Assembly: GCF_900496995.4 (NCBI RefSeq)
Contig: NC_044024.1
Coordinates: 18,106,698-18,170,697 of the forward strand
DNA from: Aquila chrysaetos chrysaetos
Lineage: Eukaryota > Chordata > Aves > Accipitriformes > Accipitridae
Direction of reading: 5' to 3'
DNA: 64,000 nt
Part shown: positions 30,141 through 44,000 of the stretch, piece by piece
How positions within the stretch are numbered: the first letter of the stretch is position 1
Layout of the letters: every line of letters starts with the position of its first letter
The notes under the pieces: generated by a model
What the model was told of the DNA's origin: nothing
Database searches by the model: none
What the model saw: only the letters and a program-made list of their open reading frames with translations
Program-made: the position numbers and the translations under genes

Positions 30141-33100
30141 GTGGAGGAAATTCGGGAGGGAGAACCTTTTGGTAACCTTTGCGGTATTGCATCGGTGTAA
30201 CCGAAGGTCTTGCTCTAGCGTTTGGTTTTTTCTGAAGGGCTGCTTTCTGGAGTGAACCAGTTAAACTCCTGCTCCGTTCTGTGAACAGATTTTGTGTTTG
30301 AAGATCAGTCCAGTGACTTCCGTTGGCTTTTTATATGAGGGGGGGGAAAAAAATCTGCTTTCAAAAAGTTGTGTATCTTTGTGGTTTAAGGGTAAGCCTT
30401 GAAACCTGAAGTGACTTTTAACAAGGTCAGATATTTACTTACGAGTGATACAGTGAAAACTCCGGTTTAGAGAGTTGGAGATTAAAAATTTACTGTTTAA
30501 TTGTATGTTGTTTTAATTAAAATTTGTTTTCTTTGAGTTTTCTCATGTTGCAGTTCATAAGAATCTGGTTAAGTTGGTTTTTTTTCTTTTTTGACAGTAA
30601 ATACGAAGTAAGGGAAACTTCTGAAGGTGGCCCCCTCATCTAGGTCACCACAGACAAGTGTAGGGCTAATGCTGACTTGTTCAAGTTGGGAAGCTTGAGG
30701 GGCTGTTGTCTGGCTGGCTTCTATCTTGAGGAGGATGTTTCACTGTTCAGGTACCAAAAAAACTGAAAAAACAAAACACTGCAAAAACTGTGTTCTCTTT
30801 TCTTGATCCTCTCAATTTGATGTCTGGAATCACTGAGCCTAGACCAGTCTTCATCCTAAACGTGATGGGTTATGCCATTGCAATATTTCACAGTATGCTC
30901 TAAGTATACTTTTTAGTATCTCTGTATGTCCAAGTGTTGCACTATGAAGAAATTCTCAGATCTGTGAGATCTTGGGTAGAGAAGAAGGGAGGGCGAGATG
31001 TTTCTGTTCTTTCATCTCACAAACATTTTTCCCTCAACTGGTCACATCTGAGGAGAGATCTGGCATGCAGTTTTGGAGATGGGGATGTGGGAAGATTTGA
31101 TCCTCCAAGGTACGCCCCTTGACTTTCATGTGACAGTTAGCTTTTCCTAGCCTTTACTGGCTACAGAGTTGTATGGAGGAGCACAGGCACACTCTGTTTT
31201 TAAACTTCTTTATCCCAATTTGAGTCAGAAATGAAGGATGTATAGGACTGTGTTCGTATGCACTTAGCCTCTTGTCTTATTGTGACTTCAGAGGGAAATT
31301 AAGTTAGCTGTCATGTAACTGCTTTATCCAGGTACCCACTTTATGTCCCAGTATGTTCTTTATGTTGTCTATTCTGTACATTTTTTTGACTGTGTAACTA
31401 GCTATAACTTGCCCCTCTGGAGGGCTTATTTTTGTAAAAGAATGTAATCAGAAGAGTGAATAGATGTAAGAAGATTGGCATATATTGGCAGGTAGATTGT
31501 GATTTGTGATTGAGAAGTTAATCACAATACATACCCAAACCCAAGTATCTAGAGATGGGAGCGTGTGTTGGTTGGTTTTGGTGGTTGTTTTTTTTTTTTT
31601 TAGGTAGATGAATGTTTTATTTTCTTATGGCTCTGAATCTGGTGGCTTATGAGTCTTGCCCTTATACAACCTTTTATGCCTTTTACTTGTCTATGCTTTT
31701 ATTTCAGTAAAGGTTAGTCATTGGATTAGAGCGAGGGAATATGTGTGGCACTAGAATTCAGTGGAAGAATATTTGTTTTCTACAGCAGCTTTCTGTTAGC
31801 ACTTCTGTGTGGCTCCTAGAGAGGAAATTTTTGCATCTCTTCCCATTGTTCTAGGGTTAATAGGGCAAGCCAATGACTTCTGCTTATATTTTGAGAAAAG
31901 TTTCAAATGGTGCATGTTGTCATGTAACATGTATGTCTGCAGTGGTCTAGATTGATAAGAAGAATTATAGCTGAAGTCCAAATTTCGGTGTTTTCTACAG
32001 CAAAATAATGAAAAGAAATCAAATATACTGTCATGTCAGAAAGCACAAAACATTTCTGAAACTACTGACCACTTAAAAAAGAAACAACAAACCTTAGGAA
32101 TGTATGTTTTATTTAGTTGGGATTGCATTCCAAAATTGGCTTCGAGTTGCTGCCAAGGTTTGGTGAAATGCTGCTCAACTTCTGGCCAGTGAGTGGGATT
32201 TGGGTGATCTGCAGGACAACTAACCTTACCTGCAGGCTTCCCCTGAGTTTCTTCTCCCTACCCCAGTAGCACCCCACTCCGACTGAGTGACAGGCATCAT
32301 TTAGTGTACGTGCTTGTTAATTTGATGCTTCCTGGGAAGATGTGGTGATGTAGTACATGTAGTCACATAGCAAAGAGGACTTCAATGCAGTTATTTACCT
32401 ACTGCCTAATACATGTGATCTGCCTAGAAAGAGATGAATATTTTTGATTTGGAGGTAGTGTAGTTCTTGGTTATGGCTGAATTGCATTTTTTTACTTAAC
32501 ATAGAATTTCAGCCTAAGTTTTATGAAATAATATCTTCCTTGCAGCATCTCATCTGGGAAAAGAAGATTGACTTTTACTTTGTTTGCAAATAAAAATAAG
32601 CCGTTCAAGATGAGGCTTTTCTGTCTTTCATGCAATTACCTGTTATTCCTTTAGGTAAAACTCTCAGTTCATCCCTTAAGAAGGATCAACTCTGGAAGTT
32701 TGGACCATGTCAAGTCTTAGTAAGCCGATAATATGCAAGCAATGTAATTGGCTGATATTATTTGTCAGAGTGTAATCTTCCAGCAGGGAGTGTTCAGTTT
32801 GAGGAGAGTTTGTATGGAGTAGGGGTGTGAATATTGAAGATCCGTAGGTTTTTATATGTTACTTTTTTATCTTACTATAGGCAATTGAATATATAGATAG
32901 CTGAAGTTACTAAAAAACCAATGTATGTAGTAAATGTCAGGAACACAGTTTTGTAATTCAAGTAGCGTGCATTTGAGGTGTCTAGTTTTTAATTTGAAGG
33001 TGATTTTCTATGACATGAGTCCTTGAATAAGATATTTTTTATAGTTATGGATGTAGTGCCCAACTAATTTAATTTGAGTAATAAGGCAGTACATCCTGAC

Positions 33101-33630
33101 CACTGGCAATATTCTTCATTTCACTTCTGATCTTCTTAGAAACAGAGAACTGATGAATTATGATGTTTTTTCCAAGGGAGAAAACTGGGGAAACTTGATA
33201 AAGATGATTTTTTTTTTTTTTCTGAAACGAGAATGACCAATGGCTGCAGTCTATGTCTGGCAGTGCTCTGTGCTTCTGGTAGACAAACAGGAAGTAGAAT
33301 TGATACTGACTATTGTATCTTGATTTAGGGTAAAGAATACAATTTAAATACAGTTGAAAAGGAGACACTGATATTTATAATTTAAGATTAATAACATAAG
33401 TATTTTTAAAATTTTGTTATTTTGTACTGTTTTGGGATGGGAACTATATTCTTACAAGAAAGTTCCAGTTTGGTGTGCTGCCATACACCGTTTTATTTTT
33501 ATTGTTGCTTTATGTACCTGTTTGAAAACTATACTTTCTTTTAATTCCACATAAAATAAAGCTTTGCGGTGTGGATGGGCAGTTGCTTCCTGGAAGTGAT
33601 GCCACAATGAAAAAATTATTTGTGTTCTAG

Positions 33631-33850
33631 GTCACAGAATTGTATTGGAGGGAAAGGCCCTCTGGAGTCCAACCTCCTACTTAAAGCTTGTCCACTTAGG
33701 CCGGGTTGCTCAGGAATTTGTCCAGTCAAGTTTCTAGTATCTCAGAGGATGGGGTTTCCAAAATCTCTCTGGCAACCTGTTATGCTATTCTTATTGGGAG
33801 GTCTTTTTTTATTTCAGGTTTTAAAGTCATCTTAAATTCCTATGAAGATT
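33631..33850 (-). mobile_element. Older CR1 fragment, reverse orientation
   Basis: On the + strand it reads TCACAGAAT, then the AGTCCAACCTCCTACTTAAA-type segment, then AGGAATTTGTCCAGTCAAGT, ATCTCAGAGGATGGGGTTTCC and CTCTCTGGCAACCTGTT. These are reverse-complement landmarks of the CR1 3' region. The copy is clearly more diverged than the one at 10157, and its right border fades. Confidence 0.75.
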
Positions 33851-35829
33851 CATGCCCTTCCATTCCCCAGTATATGTTTGGAAAGTATTCCTTGATGATG
33901 GAGGCTTGCGAAGCTAATGACCTGGCTTAGAGCTGATTGCGGTTTTTAGTGGGAATTATTAGAAAAGAGAGACAGAGAGGTGAATGGCTACAGAATGTCT
34001 TTTTGGTGCCTACTTTCCTCTTCCCTCTGGTCGCATTTACTGTCTTTATTCTTCTGCTGTCCATGCTCAAGCTTCACTACTGTGTCTATGACAAGGTCTT
34101 GCAAATAAAACTTCCTTTCCTAAGCATTTACCTCTTCACTTAAGTGTCATTCATACACCGATCAAAATGATTCTTCTTGCGGTCTTTGTGTTTAAGCAGT
34201 GATATTTTTATTCCTTCTCATAAGTATTATTTCTAGAAATCTACAGTTCATTTGAAACTATGGTAACCAGAAAGGAAAGCTGCACAAGTATCTCTCTTGC
34301 ATCTGTGGTATAGGTCTGTTGTTACTTGCCTAATAAACGATTGGCCAACAAAAGGTGAAACTGGCTTTTGTGTATTGATTTACCAAACACAGAAGTGGTT
34401 TATTAAAGCAAATACTTCAACAATAATGGAAAAATGTTTGGGGTTTTTTTGCATGTGCTGCTGGATTACATTTTTGTTTTCAATATTCCATGTTTAAGCT
34501 GTTCTTGTTTTATTAAGTGAGCTTCCATTTGAATTACTTTGCTAAGCTGTATTTTCAAACCTGATGTATTTATATGTATTTGTTTAAAATGTTTATGAAT
34601 TAAAAAGTATTGCTGACATAGCAGTGTTGGTATGGTATATTACTACTCTACTGTGAGGTAGAACAGATTTTGTAAACTAGAAGACCTGTGGCTTGACAGT
34701 TGAAAAATAATCAGGAAAATCAGCCTTTGGGCATTTTATTTCTCTTGCTGCATTGCATTGTCTTTCTGGTTATACTGCTCAATTTTTATTCAGCAATGCA
34801 ATGGTTTTATGGAAGTTAATAAAGTTGTGACTTAGGAGAGCGTATATTTGTGCTTCACAGCAGTAGTCGCTGCCAAGCAAAAATTTTCAAAGGTGGCAAG
34901 ACACGGGTTGTATGCATCAGTGTGATATAAAAATGTCAAAAACATTTTTAGAAACTTTCAGATTAATGACACTGTGGATAGAAGAAAATAGAGTAAGTCA
35001 TCCTCTTCATATACAGTAGGTCAGGCATTAAGATTCTTCATATTCACCCCCAAATGCAAGAACAATCTCTGTAAAACTGAATTCTCAAGTTTTTTCCTTT
35101 TTGTGCCAAGAGGGTATAAACTCTGCGAAGCGTACCTTGCATTCAAAACTGGTTAGGGAAGTTTTGTTTACAAAGAGGATTTATGCATTCTTGCATAATC
35201 CTACAAATGGGTTTAGTCTTCCCCTATCTCCAGTGAAGAGAAGCATGGAAAAATTCTAACAGTTCTTTTGGATGCAAGATTGAGTCCATGTTCTTGGTAG
35301 CTTGAGGATTCAAAAAACTTGCTGAAGTTTTTCAATTCCATTACAGTAAGGCCTACTTGACAGTATATAAGGATTTAAGCATCCTAGAAGATGAAATAGG
35401 ATTACCAGGATGAAGGAAAGTATACCAAGGAAGATGGGAAAGATAGGGAAGTGTAAGAATATGTTGATGCTTACTAGAACCATTTCAAAAGTATGTTCTG
35501 TGTCCAGTTGCATCACCGTCACTTTTTTGTTTCTGTTGTGGAATATGTTGGCATTGAGTTATTAGCTACATAAAGTATAAATAAGTGCTTTTATGTAAGA
35601 TCTTAATCTTGGATTACGTTGTCCTGTCAGCTGTGGAAGGTGCAAATGTTTGACTTAAATGTTTGATAAAGTTAGAAATTGAAAAACTAATCATTAAAGC
35701 CTTTTGTGGGGGGATCTGGAGGAGAGAAATCAAGCTGGCAATCCACTGAAAATGGAAGGTTGTTTTTTCTATGAAGGTAGTTGGTGGAGAGACTAAGTTA
35801 CTTAACTGACACGAAAGAACAGAACTGGG

Positions 35830-35843
35830 CAGTTACGTAACTG
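35830..35843. promoter_or_regulatory. 14-bp palindrome with a PAR-bZIP/NFIL3 site
   Basis: CAGTTACGTAACTG is a perfect inverted repeat containing GTTACGTAAC, the ideal D-box for HLF, DBP, TEF and NFIL3. A second TTACGTAA lies at 50443-50450. Motif evidence only. Confidence 0.35.
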
Positions 35844-38800
35844 TAAGTAACTTTTGAACGTAACGCCATGTGCAGAGTTTCCTTCTTTCACAGTTGTCTT
35901 CCTTCCATGCTTGTTCCCTTCAAGCTACTGAAGATGTGCCGTCACCATGTAACGAGGCCAGTTCAATGGCTAGCTGCTCCTAATAAGGTGGTCTTGTCTC
36001 TGTCCTGACCACATGCTTCTGTTGTTTGCCTTGTGCCTGTGTTTTCTGTCCATTTGAACCCCATAGATGAACTGGTTTAAGGAGCTAAACTGTGAAGAAG
36101 AGTAGTTTTCTATGGGTTAAACCTCTGTGGAGTCAAATGGGTGTTGCTCCTGCATGGAAAAGGATACAGGAGCTTTTGGCTGGTGAGAATACAGAATTGA
36201 GGGGGACTGCCCCTTTCAGTAGTTAAAAGTGTCCTATCAGTTGCCTGGTCCAAGAGTAGTGGCAATGTTTTCCATAACTGTAGTACCAGGAAAATAAAAC
36301 TACTCCTGCTGTTGTCTGCTACTTTTCTACCTGATCTTACTATTAAAAACCATTTGGGCAATATGCCAGTTCCAAAAGTAATCCTCTAATCTTGGTAGTG
36401 ATCTCAGTTTTATCTTTTTTTTTTTTTTTTATTTTTTTATTCTGAAATGTTAGATAGTCTGTCATAGATCAATTAGAGCTCTGCAGGGAAATTTAGGACT
36501 GCTGTTTATTTGCATTAATTTGTGCAGGCAGGAAAATCATGTACTTTTTTTCCTTTGGTTTCAGCCTACACACTAGTTAGAAGTTGTGCAGGTGTTACTT
36601 GGAATGAGATGGAAGGGGTAAGAGAAGATTTAGGAACAGTTATAGAAGAGTTTCCTCCCCTCAAGATTTTCTTCCAGCCTTAGCATGGTTAATCAGATGC
36701 TGTTGTCAAAACCCTGCTAGACCTCCTCCTTCAGTTGGATGCTTACCAGCCTGTTGTGGTTAGATCTTATTATGAGCCTTTGCACTCTTGAGTTTTCCGT
36801 GGTTTATGGAAGCTGCAGTGCCAGTTCTGTACGTGAGGTCTGTCTTCGGCCTTCTTTCAGAATGTGGACCAACCTATGCAATGATCTGAAGTCCCATCCC
36901 TCCCAACTCATCTCCCTCCTAGCTTCTGAGTTTTTGGGGGCATGCTGGGGCTACAGGTCTCATCTCCGGGAGTACCTGAGAATTAAATGAGACATACCCT
37001 TTTTTAATCTTATAAAATATTAATATTGTCCCTCAGAGATACTGAGAAATAGACCTAATAATGCCTGAACACATTGCTTGCCTGTCCTCTCTACCTCACT
37101 TTAGGCTTAGTTCAGAGCATTTTGTTTTCTTCTGCTCTGAAAAGAAGACTTGCAGAGTGTTGTTTACAATGTGGAATCCTCTGATTTTTTTTCAACTAGC
37201 TTAGAAGATGCCGGCTTTCTTCTTTAGGTGTTTGGGAAGAGCCTTACAGCTGATTGATCAGAAACTGTTGCATAGTGATTCATTGCTTAATTTCTCAACA
37301 TTTTAGAATTTAGATCTGGGTAAACTGGTCTGCTCTAGGCAGAAGCTATGATTTGTTGAAAGTAAGCTTCTGTGTGAATAATCAAACTGACAGCTACAGT
37401 GTAGGCTGTGATTTTGCTTTGTGAAGTTGTAGTCTGGTCAGAAATACTAGACAACAGGAAAGCCACATGTACAAGATTTTTGGAGTTTTGTAGATCATTT
37501 TAGGTTGCACAGAAGACTATAGAGATTCGGGTTGTTCAGTATCCATTTATATAAGCCATGTTGGAACAGGATTTACTACTTTGGTCTTGAATTTGTAGAT
37601 GGCAGTGAGCATGGCTAGTGGGCATTGGTTCTCCCCAGTTTTGCAGGTGCTCCTTAGAAGGACTGTTGTGAATATAGCTGCAATTGCCTGAGTGCTCTCA
37701 GTTTCTCCTTACTGCTGCTGAAATGTTTCTGTGGGACTTCCCTGCTTGGAGGCATGCCAAAATGAGTGTGTGGGAAGACTTAATACTTGCTACTTACATA
37801 GCATTTTGTATGTTCAAAGTCGTCTGCAAATATTAACTAATCTTTATTTAACATTTGAGCCCAATTTCTGTCAGTATAAATCAGTAACAGCCAGTTATGA
37901 CCCCTACGTTTTTTGATGTCAAAAGAACGAAATGCTGTAACTAGTGTAGTTAAGAATAATCTTTATCAACTTATTAACATACCATTTTTATCACTCTACC
38001 CTCCTGGCTTAGTGTGGTGTAGAAAAAAGTTACGAATAGAGTATAGTACTACTCTTCAGGAGGTCTGTGCATTGTAGGATGCTGACTGCTGGAAAGAATG
38101 CCATTTTGTTATTTTGTGTCTGGCATTTCAAGCTTTTGTTTCTGCTATATTAAGGTTTATTTCTTTCCAGTCTGGGGAGCCATAGCATATTCATAACAAG
38201 TAATGCTGTGAGAATAATGTTCATTCTGATCTTGCTTCTTAAGAACTGTCATTCATCTTAAAATATAGTCTTAAGTAGAAAATTACTTTAATTACTGTAT
38301 ACCTGTACTAAAAAGTTTTAAGATTTTCCCTATCTGCATTCTGGCATTATAAATGGTAGTTTTCAGTTAACTGATATTTGTTAAGTATAACTGCTATGAC
38401 AGATTCATTAAGCTGTTACTGTTTTGATTACAGTAAGGTTCTCACAACACCAAAACCAAAGTAGCTATGTACATTTTTACTAGGATCCCGTACTCAGAAA
38501 ATTACTGTTATGTTGTTTTGTCTATGCTGTTGATGAGCTGTAAATGACTGGTGTGTTGTATGGAAGTATTTTGCTGCGGCAGTGTCTGAAAAATCAGCAT
38601 ATGGATTTAAAACAAACAGGTTTATAATTCATAAAAAATGCTCCTGTTGAGTAGCAGTTTTTACAGAAAGTTATGTAGTTGTACATTTTAGCTTGTATTA
38701 CCTACATTTTCTACTGCTTGTTCTTCTTTTGAAGAGATTGTAAAATATTTCTTCAGGTAGTTTACAACTGTAATACGCATGAATTTGTAAATGTGTGTCT

Positions 38801-40989
38801 TCGCAAATTGGATGGGATATGTTTTCACATTAAGTCTCCTTTCAAAGAGAGGCTTCAGCAGTTCTGACTTAAGCTTCAAGATTTTGTCATTCCAGCTTTT
38901 CCTTAGGGAGTTAAACATGAAAATTTGCAAGAACAGGTCTATACAGTAAATTTCCTGCTGGAAACAGTGTGGACTAATGGGAAGAAATACTGAGATCAGG
39001 GCCCTCTTAGCATAGGTGGGGTGCTGTGCTGAAACAGCTCTCCTGTTTTCTGCACCAGGACTGGCCTGGATACTTTTCTGTGGTGGAGTGTTGCATCTTG
39101 GAGACACTTACAGAACACTAAGGAAAATGAAGTGGTGGGTACGGCGTGTTGGTCTTAACCTTTTTTAGCAGAGAGTTGAGAGAGAGATTTCCTAAATTGA
39201 TGTAAAAAATTCAGTCTGACAGTAATGTATAGTCGCTGGGAATATATAGCTTGCAGAATTTTGAGAACAAAATTCTCTTAATCTGAAAGCAAGTTTGAAT
39301 TCTAACTTGTAACACAGTAAAAGCTGACTAAATTTCAGAGAGAAAGTCTATAGAAGGTGGTCTAATCTTTTACTTCCTGTTACGTTTTGTCTTTGACCAA
39401 ACAGTTCACCAATTTTAAATTGGTTGTTACATATTAATTTGCTGTTGAGTTTCAGGTAATGAGGTTTTGAGTTTTCGTTAATGAGGTTTTCTTTGTTGTA
39501 AAGTTCAGTAGCTTTAGAAATTAAATGGCTCTCGGGCTTTTGACCTTCACTAAGTGTCTAAAATGTAGCTAGCTTTTTGAGAAAAGTAGTGTTGTACAAA
39601 AATCAGTAGTGTGCGTAAGTATCCCACATGCAGGCTAATCCCACATACTGTTCTAAGAATTCTTCTGATCTTGGTTAGAATGGAATAAAACTGTGTTTCT
39701 GTTTGATTATCATCTGATAAAATGTTAGTCAAAACAACTTGGGTATGAATGCAGTAAAAAAAAATACTGTTTGTTTTCTGGTAATGATGTTTTTTGGCAT
39801 GATTTTTAGAAGCTACACAGATCAATGAAAAAATCATTAGAAATAGAACTAGTTCTCATTACATACTCTTAGGGTATTAAACTACTTACTGGTGAGTGCT
39901 GCGTGTGGTTGAATAAAGCTAGTCCTGGCTTTATACAGAGTAATGTCAGATTCTAATCATGTCTGATATGCTAAAGAAACATTGTAATAGTAATGGATTA
40001 TAGAACCTAAATGAGCCCACTCTTGGCTGTACTTGGTAAAATGAGCTAGTGGTTCTCTGTTCAGCAGGGGTGTAACATCCTTCTATTTCTGTCACATCTC
40101 TGCTGCTTTCATTGCCATTTTATATAGGGTTTAGGCAAAGGTGATCAACTATTGGCTTGTCAGATCATCGATTCAGACACTACAAAGCAGAGTGAGTTAC
40201 GAGTTTTTGTTATTGTTGGAAAAGGAGCCTGTTGCGGCCAGGCTTTTGTGTTTCATAGCTGGCTAGATAACACTTGGTACTGGCATTTGGGTGCTGTACT
40301 AAGGATGCATCATAGTGCTATAGCCAGAGACGATAAGATAGATTTGGAGCAGTGTATGGCAACTTTTCAAGCAGTTGTAGCCTACCAAAACAGTATAGAC
40401 ATCTCTTTTTTTTCCTTCAACATAATTTGACAGTCGATCATGTCTGCTGTAGTGTCTTACTCATTTGGAAAGAGCTGTTTTCTTGCACCAGCCACGGGAC
40501 TCTTGTTGAGCTAGCTCAACCTACTAAACTGTTGGAAAGCTAATTCATTCTAAAAGAAATTAATAGATTGTTGCTCAACAAAGGGTCTGACAAGTGCCCT
40601 TGACTATGAGATATGGCCAGAAGTAAATGCAGGGAGAAGGGGGCAGTGGGACTGTTCCTTTCACCAGTAGCAACCCATCTATTTTATTGTATTATCAAAC
40701 TACTGTGGTTATTGTCCGTAGTTTCATTATTTAGCAAAAAAGAGGATAGATACAGTTAATGCAATCTGTTCAAATTGGTATAAAATGTGCTTTCAGTTGA
40801 TAATTGAAAGGAATACTGGAAAAAAAATTGAAATTACTAGTACTTCGCTGAGTTGTTTCCATTGAACATCTTGCTTTTCTAAAGGTGAATAGCAATTAGA
40901 GAAGGCATAGAAAAGGCAAAGATTGTGAAAGGGAAGTAAGTGGAACTGCTTAAGTTTTAAAAAAGGATTTTGTATAATGTATGTGTAAT

Positions 40990-41080
40990 GCATAGAATGG
41001 TTTGGGTTGGAAGGGACCTTAAAGATCATCTAGTTGCAACCCCCCTGCCAGGGGCAGGGACACCTTCCAGTAGACCAGGT
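40990..41080 (-). mobile_element. CR1 3'-end fragment, reverse orientation
   Basis: About 90 nt. The reverse complement matches the last part of the CR1 at 10157: GGAAGGTGTCCCTGCCCC, the AACTAGATGATC box, AAGGTCCCTTCCAACCCA and CCATTCTATG. It belongs to the same or a very close CR1 subfamily and is heavily 5'-truncated. Confidence 0.92.
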
Positions 41081-44000
41081 GATTCATTTTATATTCTAAA
41101 TTTTCAATAATAACAGTGAAACCTTTAACTGCTGGAGAGCGTGATGGTTTTAAGTATCTACTTAATTTTTAGGATTTGGTAGTTTCTACACAGGAGACTT
41201 AACAGTGACATTTACAGTTGAAGGTTACGTGTTGCACGTTGTACATTGGGACTTGTGTATCACAATATTGTAGAAGATAGTCTAGAGTGTTAGAAATCTG
41301 GGGTATCTGTTCTCAGACTGCTAAAATTTTACCATATTGTTACTTCTATTTAAGTGGTTCTCTGGAGCCACTAGTCTGGGAATAGATTATACTCCAAATA
41401 AAATGGAGGAAGATTCTGCAGTTTATTCAGGGAACATGTAGATGATGGAAATAATCACATAGACATGTCAAACAGTATAAGCTGCATATTGCTGTAAAAA
41501 TACTGCTATTTTGAGCATCATACAAAAACTTAACTATTGCAATTGTCACGTTCAGAAGCCATATAGCAAATCAGAACAGTTAATATCATTTTAGGATAAT
41601 AAGCAATAAGCAAAAAATGTTATTGGCATGCAAAAAAAGTTACTTGAAACATATATTTCACCAGTGTTGTTACTAGATCCTCAAATCTTGAGAAAGCAAT
41701 GCTGAGGAATGTCTTTATATGGATATACATGGAATGAGATCAAAAGGAGAGGAAAATAAGTTATTTAGTTTGAGAGAAATATAAATTACCAAGAAATAGA
41801 ATTGTCAAAAATGGCAAGAAAATACTTGTTTAAAATATTTTAATGATACAGTATAATCATAAATTAGCATTGAAGGAAACGCAAACTTAAGGCAGTAAGG
41901 AGTGTCTTTAAGGAAAATGTAGTAGAAGGTATTTGGTAACATGATTGGAAATACTATTTTGCATTGCTGTTGGGTATATACTACAATATTTTGGTTTGTT
42001 ATGGTCTATATTGGTTGTACTGGACAAATAATGTGTTTATCTACTCTTGGAGATTCTTCATCCTGCTGTATAAGTTAGGGTTGATTTTCTTTTTAAAATA
42101 CCATTGTATTTTAAGTTGAATACTTCAGAGTAACAGTGACGTTTGAAGCTATGTGCTCTGTGCCACCTTTTGCATCTCTTCTCCCCCCTTCCCCTTTTTC
42201 TCCATTCCTGCCCCCCCCCCAGGTGTTCTTTTAAAGAAAGCACTAAATTCAACCAGTGCTTGATAAAGTAAGGGCTTTCATTGTCTCTAATACTGGTTTT
42301 AGTATTGCTTCAGTTAGTTGATGTTTCTATAATTGACAAAACAATCATATTTTGGTGCCCATCCTTTGTGAAAAAGGCCTGGCAGCACTCGATAAGTGTC
42401 AATGAATCAAAAATGCCACAGCTACCTGCTAGGACGGTGCTAACTTATTCTGCCTGTTTGTAAAATTAACCTATAATTCTCAAACAGGTTTAATGATGAA
42501 TCACATATCTTCTGTCCAGGACAGATCTGGCATTATGTGTTTGTGCAAAATTATCAGAAATGTAGTTGTGTGCCTCAGTCTAATATATGTCAAGTTTTCA
42601 TGACTGGGTGATCTGGTAGTACTTTGTCCAAGTATAAACAACTGTGGTGTCACTGTCAAAGGACACTTGCAGTGTACTTCTATGTCCTGTAGGCACAGAA
42701 GGCAGATGTTTATGCAGAAACCTGGAAGATGGTGTGATTTAAGTATCATGCTGCAGTTTTTGACTGCCCTGTAAATTAGATCTTCCTGTGCTTAGACTCT
42801 TCCTCTGGTGACTTAATTTTGGAATAAGATGGTTATTTATTCTGAAAATGCCGTACAGTTACTTAGAATAGACTGGGTTATTCTTCCCCTGAGCGTTGTT
42901 CCTTGTGGACTGTAAATGATGACAGTATAGGTGAGTATACCTGTTGGTGTGTGTTATCTACCTGTATTGCTTTATGTGGTACAAAGTGAAATTCGTAAGT
43001 TATGCTATTGTTGAAGTTTCTAATAATTGTGAATTATTACTAGAATACTAAACTTCTCTTCATTGAGAGCCTAATTAAAATAAAGGCACAAGATATTGCA
43101 GAAAAGTCAGTACTACTAATTTTGCTTGATAAAGAGTAAATTATATGGTAGGTAAACACTGTCCATTTCATAATGGCTGAATATTAATCTTCTTATTCTA
43201 ATTTGGTAGCAGTTACCTTCCTGAAGTAATTCTTTATCCATGCCATTTTTATTTGTTTCCTCCTTCCTCATTCCTGCCCCCACATATTTAGATTTATGAG
43301 TAGCATCTGTCTTTTAACACTGTTAACTCCTCTGTCTTTTGGAATTCTCTGAAAGACATGGTAGTGCTTCCCTATTTAATTGCATTTAAAAAAAAAAAAA
43401 TCTTTCTTGCATTGATGTTTGCTAATTCTTCTTGTGAGGTAAGTGGTCTTCAGCGCAGCAAGTAGAAATGGGAGTTGTCAATAATGGAGAGGTAGGCTAA
43501 TGGGTTCACATTAACAAGTACCACTGACAAGGCATAGGAAAGTCCACCAGGACCTTAAAAACAAAAACCAAAAAAAACCCTGCTGAACTGAAGAAGGCCT
43601 AGGGGACACACTGGTTTTTAGGGACCCATTCATATCTATGGAAGTAGACTTGTTCACTTAGTAGTAGTTAAGAGAAAAGGCTGGAAAGGGAGAAATAAAA
43701 TGTTTCCTTGTTTTTGTGTCACTCACTATTATTTGGTTAGATGTGCAGTTTCCTGTGAGTGTTACAAAGGCTTTTTTTTTTTTCTTTTTTTGAAATCTAT
43801 TGTTAGGCTTCTCTAGATTTCCCTACCCGTAGAAATGTGAAGGCCCAAAATCAACTTAGTGATAAATTCAAGTTCATAAAGCAGTTCTTGGACTAAAATT
43901 TCAGTTTGCTCCTGTATATATTGATGGAGAGGATGAAAACCAAGCATTTTTTCACTATCTCAGGAAAGGTTTCCACATTAGACCAGTCAACTCTAATTGA

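Noticed and set aside
30575..30650. T-rich tract plus TTGACAG at about 30597 as a STAG2 5' UTR exon
   Set aside because: Acceptor-like sequences ending in AG after T-runs are common in this intron, and no matching strong donor follows.
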